A stretch of DNA of 64,000 nucleotides, from assembly GCA_015179025.1 (NCBI GenBank), contig WHUX01000212.1, positions 27,162 through 91,161 of the forward strand, written 5' to 3'. Below are positions 35,220 to 46,899 of this stretch, in pieces. Below the pieces are notes generated by a model, which worked only from the letters and a program-made list of their open reading frames with translations, was not told the origin of the DNA and did no database searches. A program made the translations under genes and the position numbers. Numbering within the stretch: the stretch's first letter is position 1; each line of letters opens with the position of its first letter. Source of the stretch: Terfezia claveryi (Eukaryota > Ascomycota > Pezizomycetes > Pezizales > Pezizaceae).

Positions 35220-36391
35220 GGTGGGGATCCCAGTAGAGATCGGATATATCTGCCTGTACTGGGCAAACTATCTCTCTGAGGATGAGCGAGGAGTTATAAG
35301 AAAACCTAATCTGGGATAGAATGATCAGTTGTGGATTGTTCACTCTGGTTTGTGTCGTGCGTTTCTGAAGCGTTTGATATGTATGCAGACCTCAATCAAT
35401 CATATGTAGGACAGAATGTCGACAGCTAAACAAACGTTTGGCAATATCGATTATTGAATGGAAATCCCAAAGCCAAAAGCAAACCGGATGGATGATATCC
35501 CTCCAGAACTAGCAGTTTGGTTGATGATAAGCAAATCAGACCTAGGCTGATTATAGTTTTAAGGGCGTGAGAATTCTGTATCGGAAATGCCGGACCCATC
35601 ATCCTTGGGGGAGGATACTCTACATAAGTAAGTATTACTGTGTGAATCGCTGTACTGTACTAGCCTCGAACCCATAGATACGGTACAGCCTGGCTGGCGG
35701 GGCTGAGTATGCGGGAGATCATAACAATTAATGAGTCCCGGTAAGCTGGGCTGAGGCTGAGCTGCATGTCTATTATTGGTCTCTTTTAGGCTGAAAGTCA
35801 CAATGCTGAAATCAGGGTAACGTGTTTTTCGGGCTTGCTGTTTCTTGTAATATTCAAAGAGTAAGTAAGTACCTACCGGTAGTTACTTACTTGGTACTAT
35901 ACATACCTAAAATAATGAAGGTAGTCTGGTTGGCACAAGCCTCTCGTAGAGAAAGGTACAGTACGGAGTACATAGGGTGTGACACATCCCTCTGCATATG
36001 CACACAGCATAGAGACCTGCAAATAGTAAATTCTCTTTGCACCAAAAGTTTCCTAACCTTGCATTCCTTTCCTGGCGGACCAGCGGCTGTTTAAAGAAGG
36101 GGTATTTGCATAGAGTCACGCCTAGTAGAGAGTAATTCATATAAGTCTCACAATTTCCAGTGGCAATACAAACGTTTACTCCTTGGCAGAACACTTGATC
36201 GACCTCCATAGTTTTAACCACATCTTTCGACAAAACCTCCCTCCACCTCTCTCACGACAAAACCTTCCCCCACCTCTCCCACGACAAAACCTCCGACACC
36301 TCTCTCACGACAAAACCTCCCCCACCCCTCCAACGACACGACTGAGTCAGCCGCACCTTCATCAAAACTCTAGTAGCTGCTCTCTGATCCG
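35220..36391. other. Intergenic region with a tandem repeat before the Crinkler-like gene
   Basis: Divergent promoter region of the PLC-like and Crinkler/RHS-like genes. A hairpin lies near 35862-35892 (AAGTAAGTACCTA facing TAGTTACTTACTT). GTCTGGTTGGCACAAG near 35926 repeats the end of the intron insertion. From about 36229 to 36350 there are four imperfect units of about 28-31 bp with the core CACGACAAAACCTCC, ending 40 bp before the start codon of the next gene; they may lie in its 5' untranslated region. Confidence 0.65.
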
Positions 36392-38693
36392 ATGCCCAAC
36401 TTTATCAAGCTATTTTGTTGGGTGCATGGGACCCAAAGTTCCTTTCCCGTCATGATTGACCGGGACGAAACCATCGGAGACCTCAGGGTCATTCTCAGCC
36501 TTCAGGGTAGCGCCATCGCAAGTCAGCTCGAACTTTGCGTTGCCAATATTCCAGACACCAAGAAAGCGAGGAGTGAGTTCGTTTTTCAGGATGATGATGT
36601 GCTTCCGGGGTCAAGAAGGATTTCCAAAATATTCCCCAAAGAGCTTCCGGAAGACACAATCCACATCGCAATCCAGCGTCCTCGTAAGTAACACTCATTC
36701 CTTTTAAGTCAGACTCACTCCCAACAGAACCATACATATTATAATCTGTATCTTAGGGGTTCCCCAGCCTAGTTTATTTTCCAACTACCTTTTCATATCT
36801 ACAGATTACTGACATTCACTTCATAGCCTCTCTCCTTGTTAGTAAGCGAACTGCATTTAATGCCTTTCCCGAAGGATTCGAACCACAAGGTACACCCTAC
36901 AATACTTGAGGATTTCATGCTATAATATCAATATCACCTCCAGCTCGCCTTTTTTTTTCCTCTTTATTTGCCATTATCTAGGATCTCTTCATACTGACGT
37001 CAGAATGTTTATGCTAATCTCTTCCTTCAATTATTTAAACTCTCATTTACCATACAATCAATTTCTTATGCTAATAATTTCCTTCCTTTTCTTCAAGGCG
37101 CGGAGGGTGGAAATCAACGTCCATGCAAAATTCCACACCTAAACAAGGATAATAGAGCTTACCTTTGCTGGAGGTGGTGGCAATCTGTGCGAGACCTTAG
37201 GTTTGGAGATACTAGTATAATCACATTCCCTGTGAACATACTGGGTTGTGATCGTTTTGGGTCGGTGATATTGGTGAGGGATTCTTACAAGTACCTCTAT
37301 AATAAGATTATCTGGAACCAGTTTTGCAATACCGGATATTTCGATCATGCTGACTCCAATACCGCTGACTCCAATATCGTTGACTCCGTACCCGTACGCA
37401 CTGCAATCACGGGCTCACATATCATAAACGGTACACCGGGCATTGGAAAAACGTTCTTCGGAATTTATCTCATATGTCGTTACGCACACGAATTTCCACA
37501 TAGTAACATCGAGTGGGAAAACAACTCTCTACGAGTAATTTTCCTTGCAGATGGTGGCATCCAATATCGGCTATCTGGCTCCAGCATCATTTCCATAGAA
37601 CAGCATGGCGAGGGGGATTATATAAACTACTTCATGGATGAAGCGTTTTACATTGCAGATTCCATACTGCCCACAGCGGGTGAGTTCAGGCCCTTTGTGC
37701 TAGTGACCTCTCCACAAGCGGCACGCTACAAGGAGTTGGCAAAGCAACCTAATGTCAAGATGTTGGGTATGCCCACTTGGGATCATGTGGAGTTGGAAGA
37801 GTTACGGAAGTTGCGATTTTCTTCAGTCACTCAAGCAGACCTTCAGAAATATTTTGACAAATGGGGCGGAGTCCCACGATCAGTCTTGGAGAGAACAGAC
37901 AGCATATATCAGCAAGACTTGGAAGATATCTGCTCGACCGTGGATATTGATATGTGCATGAGGTTCATTGGGACATTGCGCTATAATTCTACAGCTGTCA
38001 GCGGGACTGTGTTACATATGAGTGTAACGTGCGAGGGACTTTATGTGGACCGCCGAGTCAGATTCGCTTCTCTTTATATCGAAAACATGGTCATCTCAAC
38101 CTATGAAAAGGGTAAGAAAGAAGATATCATTAAGTATATCAGGGAGACCGAACAGAATAACGAACTTTCGTCAATGAGGGGATTTATCTTCGAGGCTGTG
38201 GCACATCGTATACTTAGGAGGGGGGGGTGTTTGAGGTTTGTATTACCGGGTTCATAGTATTACGGATTTTATATTGATGTGCTGTTAGATTCGACGCCTG
38301 GGGCATCCGATCAAGGAGAAATTGCCACTTCCTGCGACTACACTGCAGATCTTCCGCACGATTGGCGAGATTAAGCCTGCCTTTTATTGCAGACCACACA
38401 GCAAAACATTTGAGTCTATTGATGCACTTCACATTGGCCACGGAGATTACGATGAGTTATTTCAAATGACGGTTGGAAAACAGCATGGTATAAAGGTGAA
38501 TGGTTTAGAGAATATCAAAGCCAAGTTGACAAAGAAAGTTCGTTTATACTTTGTTATTCCCAACGATGCATATCCTAATTTTATCAACCCACAAAATTAC
38601 CTCAATTTGCAAGGACAAAAGCATCAAAAAATCCCCAAATGGATAGATGATGTGGAACAGTGGGCGTTGAGATTGGATTATACGACTTTTTGA
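36392..38693 (+). pseudogene. Crinkler/RHS-like gene: ubiquitin-like N-terminus, P-loop NTPase and nuclease-like C-terminus; broken near the end
   Basis: A consistent splice model has exons at 36392-36683, 36827-36889 and from 37098. Exon 1 encodes a Crinkler-type ubiquitin-like header (MPNFIKLFCWVHGT, ending HIAIQRP). The third exon carries a P-loop NTPase with Walker A GTPGIGKTFFG (about 37433-37465), VLVTSPQAARYKEL (about 37708) and FDKWGGVPRSVL (about 37852), hallmarks of RHS/Crinkler ATPases. A separate frame at 38322-38693 holds the expected C-terminal part (FESIDALHIGHGDYDELFQMT). An eight-base G run at about 38219 and a TAG at 38254 separate them; two frame changes would be involved, or an unseen intron. 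Such proteins are candidate nuclear effectors or conflict proteins. Confidence 0.75.
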
Positions 38694-40619
38694 TAATTCT
38701 TTTTTTTTTCTTTTTTATTACGAGAGCATTATGGGGGGTTATATTTTTCAAATGGTTAGGTACTGTACTTTAGTGAAGTCAAGCAGGTAGTAATCTCTTT
38801 TTTACCCGAATTCACAGTACAAAAGGGAAAAAAATAAAAGCAATGCTTTTCCTGAAGGATTAAAATACGTACCTCCACGACCTCTCGTTGAGCCAAAACT
38901 TGGCCCAAAGAAGCAAACGTGGCCCCCATGGCCTTCCAAATTGCCCAGGTGGTGAGAAAAGCTGAATGTTTGGAAGAAGCATGAAAGAGATTCCCACTAC
39001 CATGCTGGACTCTTACTAGATCTATGCCTCTTCATTAGATAAACACTTCCTCAGCGATTAAACCACGGACAAGTCTAATAAATACAGCGTTCGACAGTAC
39101 AGGTGGCGGCGGGGTAAAGTGGGCATGGCAGTCAAAAATGTCAGAGGTGATATTCAAGACAGTGCACGTAAGATGTAAATAGAAAAGTTTAGCTCAGGCA
39201 CAGCGTGTTAACCTTGTCAGGTTAGCTGACTGACTAGGTATACCATCTGACCACCGTATTGAAAGGACATACATATGACAAGTTACCTAGTCTGGTTGCA
39301 CTACCCCTCGCCAGACCAGTTACCTACTTAGTATTAGATAATTTAGACTAGTCTAGACTAGCGGATCCGTAAGGTTAAAACCTTCGGATCCACCTCTTCT
39401 CTTCTAGCCACGAATGAATCGTCCATACACTCACGTATGCTTTAACCTGGTTCGTTCTCTGAACTGAGATTGTTGGCGAGTTACCTTTAACTGGGCGAAG
39501 TGGGCTAGCATTTGTTGCACGATCTAGGTAGCGGAGAGGTATATACAACAAAATCTACATCGATGCTCAAATACTTCTAGAAACAACCAGCGCTAGGTAT
39601 GCGTTGTAAAGTGCAATAATATATATGTCCATGCACTGAACTAGAGATGAAAATCAAAACCGTGCATATTATATTGTATCCTTTAATCTAAAACGAGATG
39701 GATGGCCTATTGTTATTTATTCACAGCGACACTGTTTGTTCACACTTGCGTTCCAATTTAACCTACTTAGGTAATTTGAGACTTCAATTATTATTTATCA
39801 CTGTGATATATAATTCGGGGATCTTTAGTTTTCGGGGAGTAACAGCGAATACCTGTACTGCAATCAAATTTGGAGAATTGTTGGTATATATTCAGAGAAT
39901 ACAGATGAGCCTGCACGGGATGTATACGGAGGAATATACATACCTATTCAATTGGGCAGCACAGAAATTGAAAGTACTTAACTACCCATATGCAGCTGAT
40001 GCAATTGGAACGTGCAAGATATATAGCCACAATGCAAATTCTCAACGGCAATTGATCATTCAAGTGTGAATTAGTGCGGCTGCAAGGGCAAGCAAGAGTG
40101 ACTATCTACGCATTACCAAATCCCTAAATTAAAAATATTGCTAGGCTAATGCCTAGGATTGGTTATAGTGGACATTGATAGTCTGATTTGTACATAATTA
40201 TATATTGGAGGAATACGTCAAGATGCATTTCGACCTGTATATCTGTGATGTTCACAGCACGGCTACTGAAATGTGCCTGACTGATATTCTGACAACCAAC
40301 TCTAACTGTTTAACACCAGGCGATATGGAAAAAAAAAAAAAAAAAGTGGCCCTCCTTAGAATAAGCAGCGTGTCAGTGGGACCACTATGCTTGATATTAA
40401 AACAATCCTCGAGTGGTTGAAATATTTCTTCAATCTATACCGGAAAGTCGATGAACAATTGCCCCATATTGCGCTTGGAACAGTGCTCTACACATTCCAC
40501 AGATTGCATATGGCAGGGCGCCTGGAACAAGAGATGCAGATTTCTAGATATTCATGTAGTAGCTTACTTTGGTTTGGACGCCAATGTAGCTACTCTGTAA
40601 ATGACAGACGAACAAAAAA
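38694..40619. other. Intergenic region, no supported gene
   Basis: Short open frames occur (39698-40069, 123 codons; 40205-40420; 40387-40644) but none resembles a known family or has clear coding features. A self-complementary TTTAGACTAGTCTAGACTAG stretch lies near 39345 and an A17 run near 40328. The segment 39645-39705 is one of three copies of a small dispersed repeat (others near 42160 and 42840). Confidence 0.5.
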
Positions 40620-41050
40620 GCCATTAAAGGTAGAAAACCCATAGCAGTTGCCGCTGTAGAGGATTATGAGGCTGTTGTGCAGCTGCTTATGGTGCGGGGA
40701 GACGTGGATGTCAGATTTAAGGATGAATTTGGTTACCCCCCGCTGACCTTGGCAGCTCAGAGAGGGCATAAAGCTGTTGTGCAGCTGCTTGTGCAGTGGG
40801 AGATTGTGGAAAGTCAACTCAAAGGAGATAGCTAGCTCAACTCCACTGACCTGGGCAGCTAGAAACGATAATGAGTTTATAGTACAGCTGTTTTCGGAGC
40901 GGGAGTGATACAGATGGCTTGGGAAGTCAGCATATGATATGAGGCTGTAGTGTGGCTGTTTCTGCAGCAGGAGGATGCGGAATGTGAACGCACAGGATTC
41001 AAATGGACCTCACTAAGCTGGGCGGTGAGAATGAGGCTGCCGTGCGGCTC
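40620..41050 (+). pseudogene. Ankyrin-repeat remnant
   Basis: Reading from about 40618, two adjoining 33-residue ankyrin units are visible: IAVAAVEDYEAVVQLLMV and PPLTLAAQRGHKAVVQLLV. Stops from about 40831 onwards break the next units, where TWAA-like and EAAVRL-like fragments persist to about 41050. Ankyrin repeats bind protein partners. Only a decayed fragment is left, with no start or partner domain. Confidence 0.7.
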
Positions 41051-43348
41051 GCATGGTAGCGTGGATTACACATTCACGCGTACCAATTACCATACAGTAT
41101 CTCAAATATGTAATGTATAATACACCATATAACCAGAAACCACAATACCGACAATATGAACGTCCAAGTCCAAAAAAAAACATCCCGAACTCGTTTCTTA
41201 TGCTAGGTTTTCCTTTCGTAAGTGATTGATATCGATTGTCCATTTCAGATTCACTATTTGTGAGTGTCAAAGCAGCTGGGGAGTTGGCCATTTATTTACT
41301 CGCGTTTTGCAATATTTCTCCTCGTAAAAGCTTTTACTGAAAATTTCGTACTCGTTATCATTCTATTTCTCCTCGATAGATTTTCTTTTACCCATGGTTG
41401 TACCGCCTGGAATAACTAAGTTATATATCAGCGCTGGGTATTTATTTTCACAGCCCAGGAAATTCAGGATTTGGCACGGGAACGCAGAGAGTCCACATTC
41501 ACGTTGTTTTGGGAGAATGTAGAGGATATTTAAACAATTAATACGTTGTAATTTCCGCAGATATATGTAGTTTTAATAACACATGACTAAATTACAAATA
41601 AAAATTGACGTTTGGGGATTGCATCACTTGCAACACACTTAGTAGATGGGAAGGGAAAGACGATGGAGAAATCTGACGAGGGGCTCAACTTTTTCAGCGC
41701 GGTTTCTTTGCATTTAGTTGGCCATTCCACACTTCCAGGAGTAATATGGGGCAGGAAGTGGGGGGTTGGGGGGTGGGGGGGTGGGGGAGTTTAGGATAAT
41801 CCTCCGAGCATGCTAGGGGATAGGCTGCCTCGCCACAGACTAGATAGCCTGAATATGAGTACTGATTTACCAAAAATTAAGGAAAAAAAAAAAAAAAAAA
41901 AAAAAAACCTACGAACAAGTCCTAGGTCCTATCTGGTAATTACCCTGAACAGACCCTTTGCTTGACTTTAACCTTGATCTACAAGTCATCTGCAATGCTA
42001 GAGGTACATTAAGAAGGCACAAATCCTTTCTACATGCCCCCTTCGTGTAATCTTCGTAGAAGTTATCTCCAAGCTGTTACCGCATCTATACATCTTGAAG
42101 TGTTGGGGTTGGCCAACTTTCCCGCTAACCGTGAACAAGAAGGGAGAAAGACAATCAAAATCGATCGCGCACAATGCCCTTGCATTCGAAAAACGAGATG
42201 GCCCATACTAATTATTCAAAAGTGGCACCTGTTCAACAGTTTAGCTTGTATTCAGGCAATTTGGGGCTCCAACCTATTATCGCTAGAGCAGATTCCAGGT
42301 TCAAGTTGAAAAAAGAAAACATCTCTACCCTGTTTCTTCTTATGCTAAACAATTCTCTTTTCAGCTACAGTTGATGTCGGTTGGTTATCCCAGATTCTTC
42401 GATTTGTTGGGTGAAAAGGGCACATTTCATGTACCCAGTCTTCGTTTTTACCCGTTCAGGGAAAGTAAGGGTTTATCACGGGAAAAGGCAATTGGGGGGT
42501 TCCACGTACGTCGATGTATAGGATTATCTAATTAAAAAAAACTGAAATATGTTGCAATATCCTAAGATAAGTCTTTAATAAAAAAATCTTCTCAGTAAAT
42601 TTCAAACCATGAACCAAAGTCCTAATATAAATAACCTCTGGAGTTGTTTACCCCGAGTTGGCATGAAGTTGACACATAAATGTTTTTCTGCATTTCACCC
42701 CCCACCGTAGAAGCGCTATCACTTCGGGTAGTGGTAGATTAGGGATCACATCACATCTACATACAAAGGAGGGTAACCCTGTAGGATATGATATATATGT
42801 CTACTTTTCCACTAGGCGTGAACGTGAGCTGAAGAATCTAAACCGCGCATATACTATTGTCTCCATGGATTCGAAAACGAGATGGTCCATGGTAACTATA
42901 TAGACATACAAAGGTATGCGAGCTGCGGATAAAGCCAGTAACGTGAGACAGCCGGCAACTAGGTATGTACAGAGGTACTAAACGAATATCAGGCCCTCCA
43001 GTAAGATCTCGAGAATATGGTGATTATGGCTCTGGGAGTTTAGAAGCTCGAGAACCACATATTGGCTTAGGGTCTTTCTCTAGCTTAGTGGAAAGTATCT
43101 ACAGTTAATCGGATTAATCCCATCAAGACCGCAGCAGCAGATATATATGCATGTATGCATATGCATATTCAGGTTTGTCACCTCCTATGGAGGCGTTAGA
43201 CTAGGGGCCGGCATTTGCCGAGACACCCAAGAAGGCATTAGCGGGGACATGTGGGGTATCCGGTGATCCGGTGAAGATGCTTCAACAGCTCTCTTCTCCG
43301 CATATTATAAAGCTCTGAACAAGAATACAGCCCACGGTATCTTTCACA
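41051..43348. other. Intergenic region with homopolymer tracts and decayed repeats
   Basis: Contains a G-rich tract (41759-41790), an A-tract of about 25 bases (41882-41907), and segments near 42160 and 42840 that share CGAAAACGAGATGG..CCAT with 39690. Promoter-proximal to the next gene there is an ATGCAT-rich patch (43143-43168) and TATTATAAAGC at about 43303. No coding sequence is supported. Confidence 0.5.
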
Positions 43349-44306
43349 ATGGCGACTGACGGAATGTAAGCTTTACACTATACAAAACGGTAACATGGCT
43401 TACTGACACGGGATGGATATCAGAGCGCTCTCTCCCATCCGCGCTTGCCTGTTCGACATGGACGGATTGCTCATCAACTCAGAGGATCTCTACACCAAAG
43501 TCACAAACACCATTCTCGGAGAACTCGACCGCCCTATGCTTCCTTGGAGTATCAAGGCGAAGCTCCAAGGCCGTCCTGCCCATTTTGTAGGTCTCCCATA
43601 AACCAGCAACAATCGCAAACCCACTAAACATAAAACATATTTCACCTAGTCCTTAGAGCTCTTCAAGCAATGGGCCAACCTCCCCATCTCCACCTCAGAA
43701 TGGTGCGCCCGCTCCGCTGCTCTCCAAAGGGAACTCTTCCCTTCTAGTGCCCCCCTCCCTGGAGTAACCGACCTCTTACAAACACTCCTTGCAGCCGGCG
43801 TGGAAATCGCCGTAGCTACATCCTCAAACTCTTCAAATTACGCATATAAAACCTCGCATCTGCAAAAGGAACTCTTTGATTTCTTCCCCCCTGGCCAGAT
43901 CATCAAAGGTGATGACCCTCGCATACCGCATGGCCGGGGAAAGCCTGCGCCGGATATTTACTTACTTGCCTTGGAGACGATAAATGCACGAAGGAGGGCA
44001 GAGGGGAGAGATGAGATTGAGCCAAGGGAGACGTTGGTGTTCGAGGATGCGGTGCCGGGGGTTGAGGCGGGGAGGAGGGCGGGGATGGGGGTGGTTTGGG
44101 TGCCACATGAGGGGCTGTTAGGGGAATATAAAGGAAGGGAGGAGGAGGTGCTGGCCGGGTTGTGTCAAGAGTATGTAGAGGGTGAAATCAAAGAGGGGAA
44201 GCCAGGGGTGTTGGGGGATGGGTGGGGGGAGTTGAGGAATACGTTGGTGGGGTTTGATTATGAGAGGTATGGGATTAAGGCCGGGAATGGGGTGGTGAAG
44301 AATTAG
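43349..44306 (+). CDS. HAD-superfamily phosphatase (Gs1/HDHD1-like, sugar- or nucleotide-phosphate type)
   Basis: Exons 43349-43365, 43424-43586 and 43650-44306 encode 278 residues; introns of 58 and 63 bp have GTAAGC/ATATCAG and GTAGGT/CACCTAG ends, the first with a TACTGAC branch site. HAD motif I is FDMDGLLINSED (nucleophile Asp and acid Asp), motif II is in VATSSNSSN, motif III lysine in GRGKPAPDIYLL and motif IV is LVFEDAVPGVEAG. The alpha-helical cap between motifs I and II (WSIKAKLQGRP) places it with the fungal homologues of pseudouridine-5'-phosphatase and glycerol-3-phosphatase. Length and layout match Pezizomycotina homologues. It would dephosphorylate a small cytosolic phosphate ester; the exact substrate is unknown. 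The 3' part is unusually GGGG-rich. Confidence 0.9.
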
Positions 44307-45927
44307 TTTGGGCGTGCGATTGGGGAATGGAAGGCATTGGGTATCCCATCTTACGAGCTAAGCCATATCAACGATATGAGAGCTGTAGAGTAACATTGTT
44401 AACATGAAAATGTACATGACCTACATACGGAGTTGCAAGATTTGGAATCCTAATATATACATATTTTGGAAATCCGCCAGACAACTAGAAATCGTGGGTA
44501 CCCAACCATTTCCCTCCATGTCTGACCCCCTCCCAAAGCTAGCCAATCCCTCCTCCGATTCAGTAACAGTCCCATCCCATTAACCTTCCACACTCCCACC
44601 CCAGCGCCACAACCTGCATCAACACAAACACAAAACTTGACCGCCCAAAAGCCTCTGGTGCGTGCACTCATTATCGAATCTGCGGAAGGTTAGAACCCAT
44701 ATTTGCGAGCACGCGCGGGGGGAGCGGGTTTTGGTAAAAGCATCCAAACCATCATGATTGCTGAAGATATTGCAGAGTGTTGTCGATATGTAACCTACAT
44801 CGTGATGAGTTCATGGGCAGGCATTTCCGGGGTGGGGGGTTTCGAGGGGTGGTTGGCATCTATTGGAGTGGGGTTAGTTGGTTGTAGTGATATGGGGATT
44901 ATTGGGGGTGGAAGGGTGAGACAGACCTTATTCCCTCCTCCACTGCCTCCACCAGTGAAGCCGGGGTAGGTGGTCGGCTACAACTTTTGTTCAATAAACA
45001 TTGGAGAAGTATGGCTATTATGCCCCTCCATATAGTTTAGTTATCACTTTTGCGTCTACCTAGAGCCTTCGCATGTAGCCGAAACGCTCTGAAGGAGAGA
45101 ACTGTTATACCTTTTTCGTTTCTTTTCGTTTTATCCGACTCATCGCCCGCCACACATAAACTTTTTTTTCCGTTGAAATCGCACAGCCAAACGCCTTTTA
45201 AACGCAAATCTGGTAAACTTGTGCCAGTAGAACATCCAACTTCAGCGAAACCTCAAACTCCAGCCAACTGCTTCTCACAACTCCATTCAGAGAACATGCC
45301 TCGTCTGAGCAACAAGCGTCGCCTTACCCATTGGTATGTACATATCAAAGGCACACTAGACTGCATAATTGAACACGTGATGGCAGAGGAGATACGGTAA
45401 TCCGTATTATTAGGTATCTCGACTTATTCACTGGCGCCTGCAATGCAATGATCAGAACTACGGAGTACTTCTCTGCACTTTGTGATTATACATGACATAT
45501 GACATGCGCATCTGTGATACAACAGGTTTAGATTATACATTGCAGGCACCACATGCTAACCGGACTAGGTAGTACAAGAGTTAGATCTGGAGTAGTCTGG
45601 ATCTGGAGTTGGGAGTTGGGATCAGGGGTATAAGACTAAACCTGGAGTAGACTAAGCATTCGGCCATATCTAGCTGACTAATACATACGTATATTTCCGT
45701 GAATATAACGTAAGGCATCTCATGCTACTAGCCAACGTGGACAGAAATATACGTCACTTTGCGACAGAATACTCAAAAGTTTGGCCTTTTTTTCGGCCGT
45801 AAACTTACGCACAAAAATTTTGGGTCTAAAACTAACTTTGATTAACCCTATTAATCTAGCTGAGAATTTGGTTCTAAAACTTTTTTGGTGTTATTCCGGA
45901 TTCAAAATATATTTTATATTAATCTTT

Positions 45928-45959
<32 letters not shown>

Positions 45960-46219
45960 TCCAAGTTTTTCTTCACAAGATTGGTTGGGTAGCCAACCCA
46001 TTACAGTACATATCTAATGACACCACTATCATACACGTTAGAAGAACAGCAACAACATAATTAATAAGAGCAAAAAAGAGTATGCTATACTACAAGCTTA
46101 AATTGAAGTTGATACAACCATATTGAAAATTTTTGTTGTAAGTATTTTTATTTTTGTGCGAGAGGAAAGATAGAACTACGTTAGGCTAGTTAGCTAGATA
46201 GGCCAGCCCTGTTGTTAAG
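44307..46219. other. Intergenic region, no supported gene
   Basis: A 116-codon open frame (45050-45400) and a short frame at 44703-44969 that contains GAGFGKSIQTI, reminiscent of an ATPase P-loop, are too weak to call. A C-interrupted T38 tract lies at 45925-45962 and would be a poly(A) tail on the minus strand. ACGTATATTTC (about 45688) and GAAATATACGT (about 45745) are inverted. Confidence 0.45.
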
Positions 46220-46700
46220 ACTGACCATGTGCAATCTACTTAGAAGGCCAAAAATCCCGAAGTTGCTTCTGGACCTTAGTAGTTACCAGTCAGTACCTTT
46301 GGAGGCATAGGTTCATCAACTGGTAGAATTTCTGATGCTGCTTCAGTAATAGATTGCTGAGGAATTCCAGCCTGAATGACTATGGTTCCTACGAGAACAG
46401 GTACCTTGTGCTTACTAGCTACTATAGTTGTTTGAATATCTGAATGTCCATGCTAGCCAGTGGATAAAAAAAGAAAACTCTTAGTTGGGCTCTACTAGTA
46501 CTCTCCCCACAAGTATGCTTTTTTCTTCAAGAAGGGATACCCCACCGCCGCAGGGCTGCAAATTTGCTTTACCGAATCCTGAGGTACACCGGATGGCAGG
46601 GATCTGATTGGTATAGCTACTTAAGGTTCAACTCTACTGTATTGGGATATCCGGAAGTGGTGCTAGCTTCTCCCAAGTCTCCGGGAGTGGCTTATATTGT
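46220..46700 (-). pseudogene. Unrecognised minus-strand coding remnant
   Basis: On the minus strand from about 46620 to 46270 a frame with only two or three stops contains LPSGVPQDSVKQICSPAAVG and, further on, VPVLVGTIVIQAGIPQQS, which has the composition of real protein. It ends upstream of the T tract at 45925-45962. It lies just outside the left end of the Mutator-like element. It could be the tail of a retroposon ORF or a host gene fragment; I do not recognise it. Confidence 0.4.
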
Positions 46701-46739
46701 ACCAACCACTAGGGTCTGGATCTGCTGGTGCATATAGTC

Positions 46740-46848
46740 GGGAGGCATTCAAGCAGAATACACTAATAATTGTACTATCCTATTAAGGAAAAGCAACAGC
46801 TTAGATATCTAGCTGCTTTAGAATTCAGAAAAGGGGCTCGTCATGACG
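46740..46848 (+). repeat. Left terminal inverted repeat of the MULE
   Basis: Matches the complement of 55369-55477 with only a few mismatches. The match resumes over CATATCACCACAAATA a little further inward after a gap, so the original repeat was longer. Confidence 0.8.
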
Positions 46849-46899
46849 AAGTGTCACCATATCACCACAAATATCTATTCCTATTTACAACTCCCATAG

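Noticed and set aside
39698..40069. 123-codon open frame
   Set aside because: No recognised domain, no splice partner, AT-rich context with decayed repeats.
44703..44969. SNF2-like P-loop GAGFGKSIQTI
   Set aside because: Only one motif is present; the remaining helicase motifs are missing in all frames nearby.
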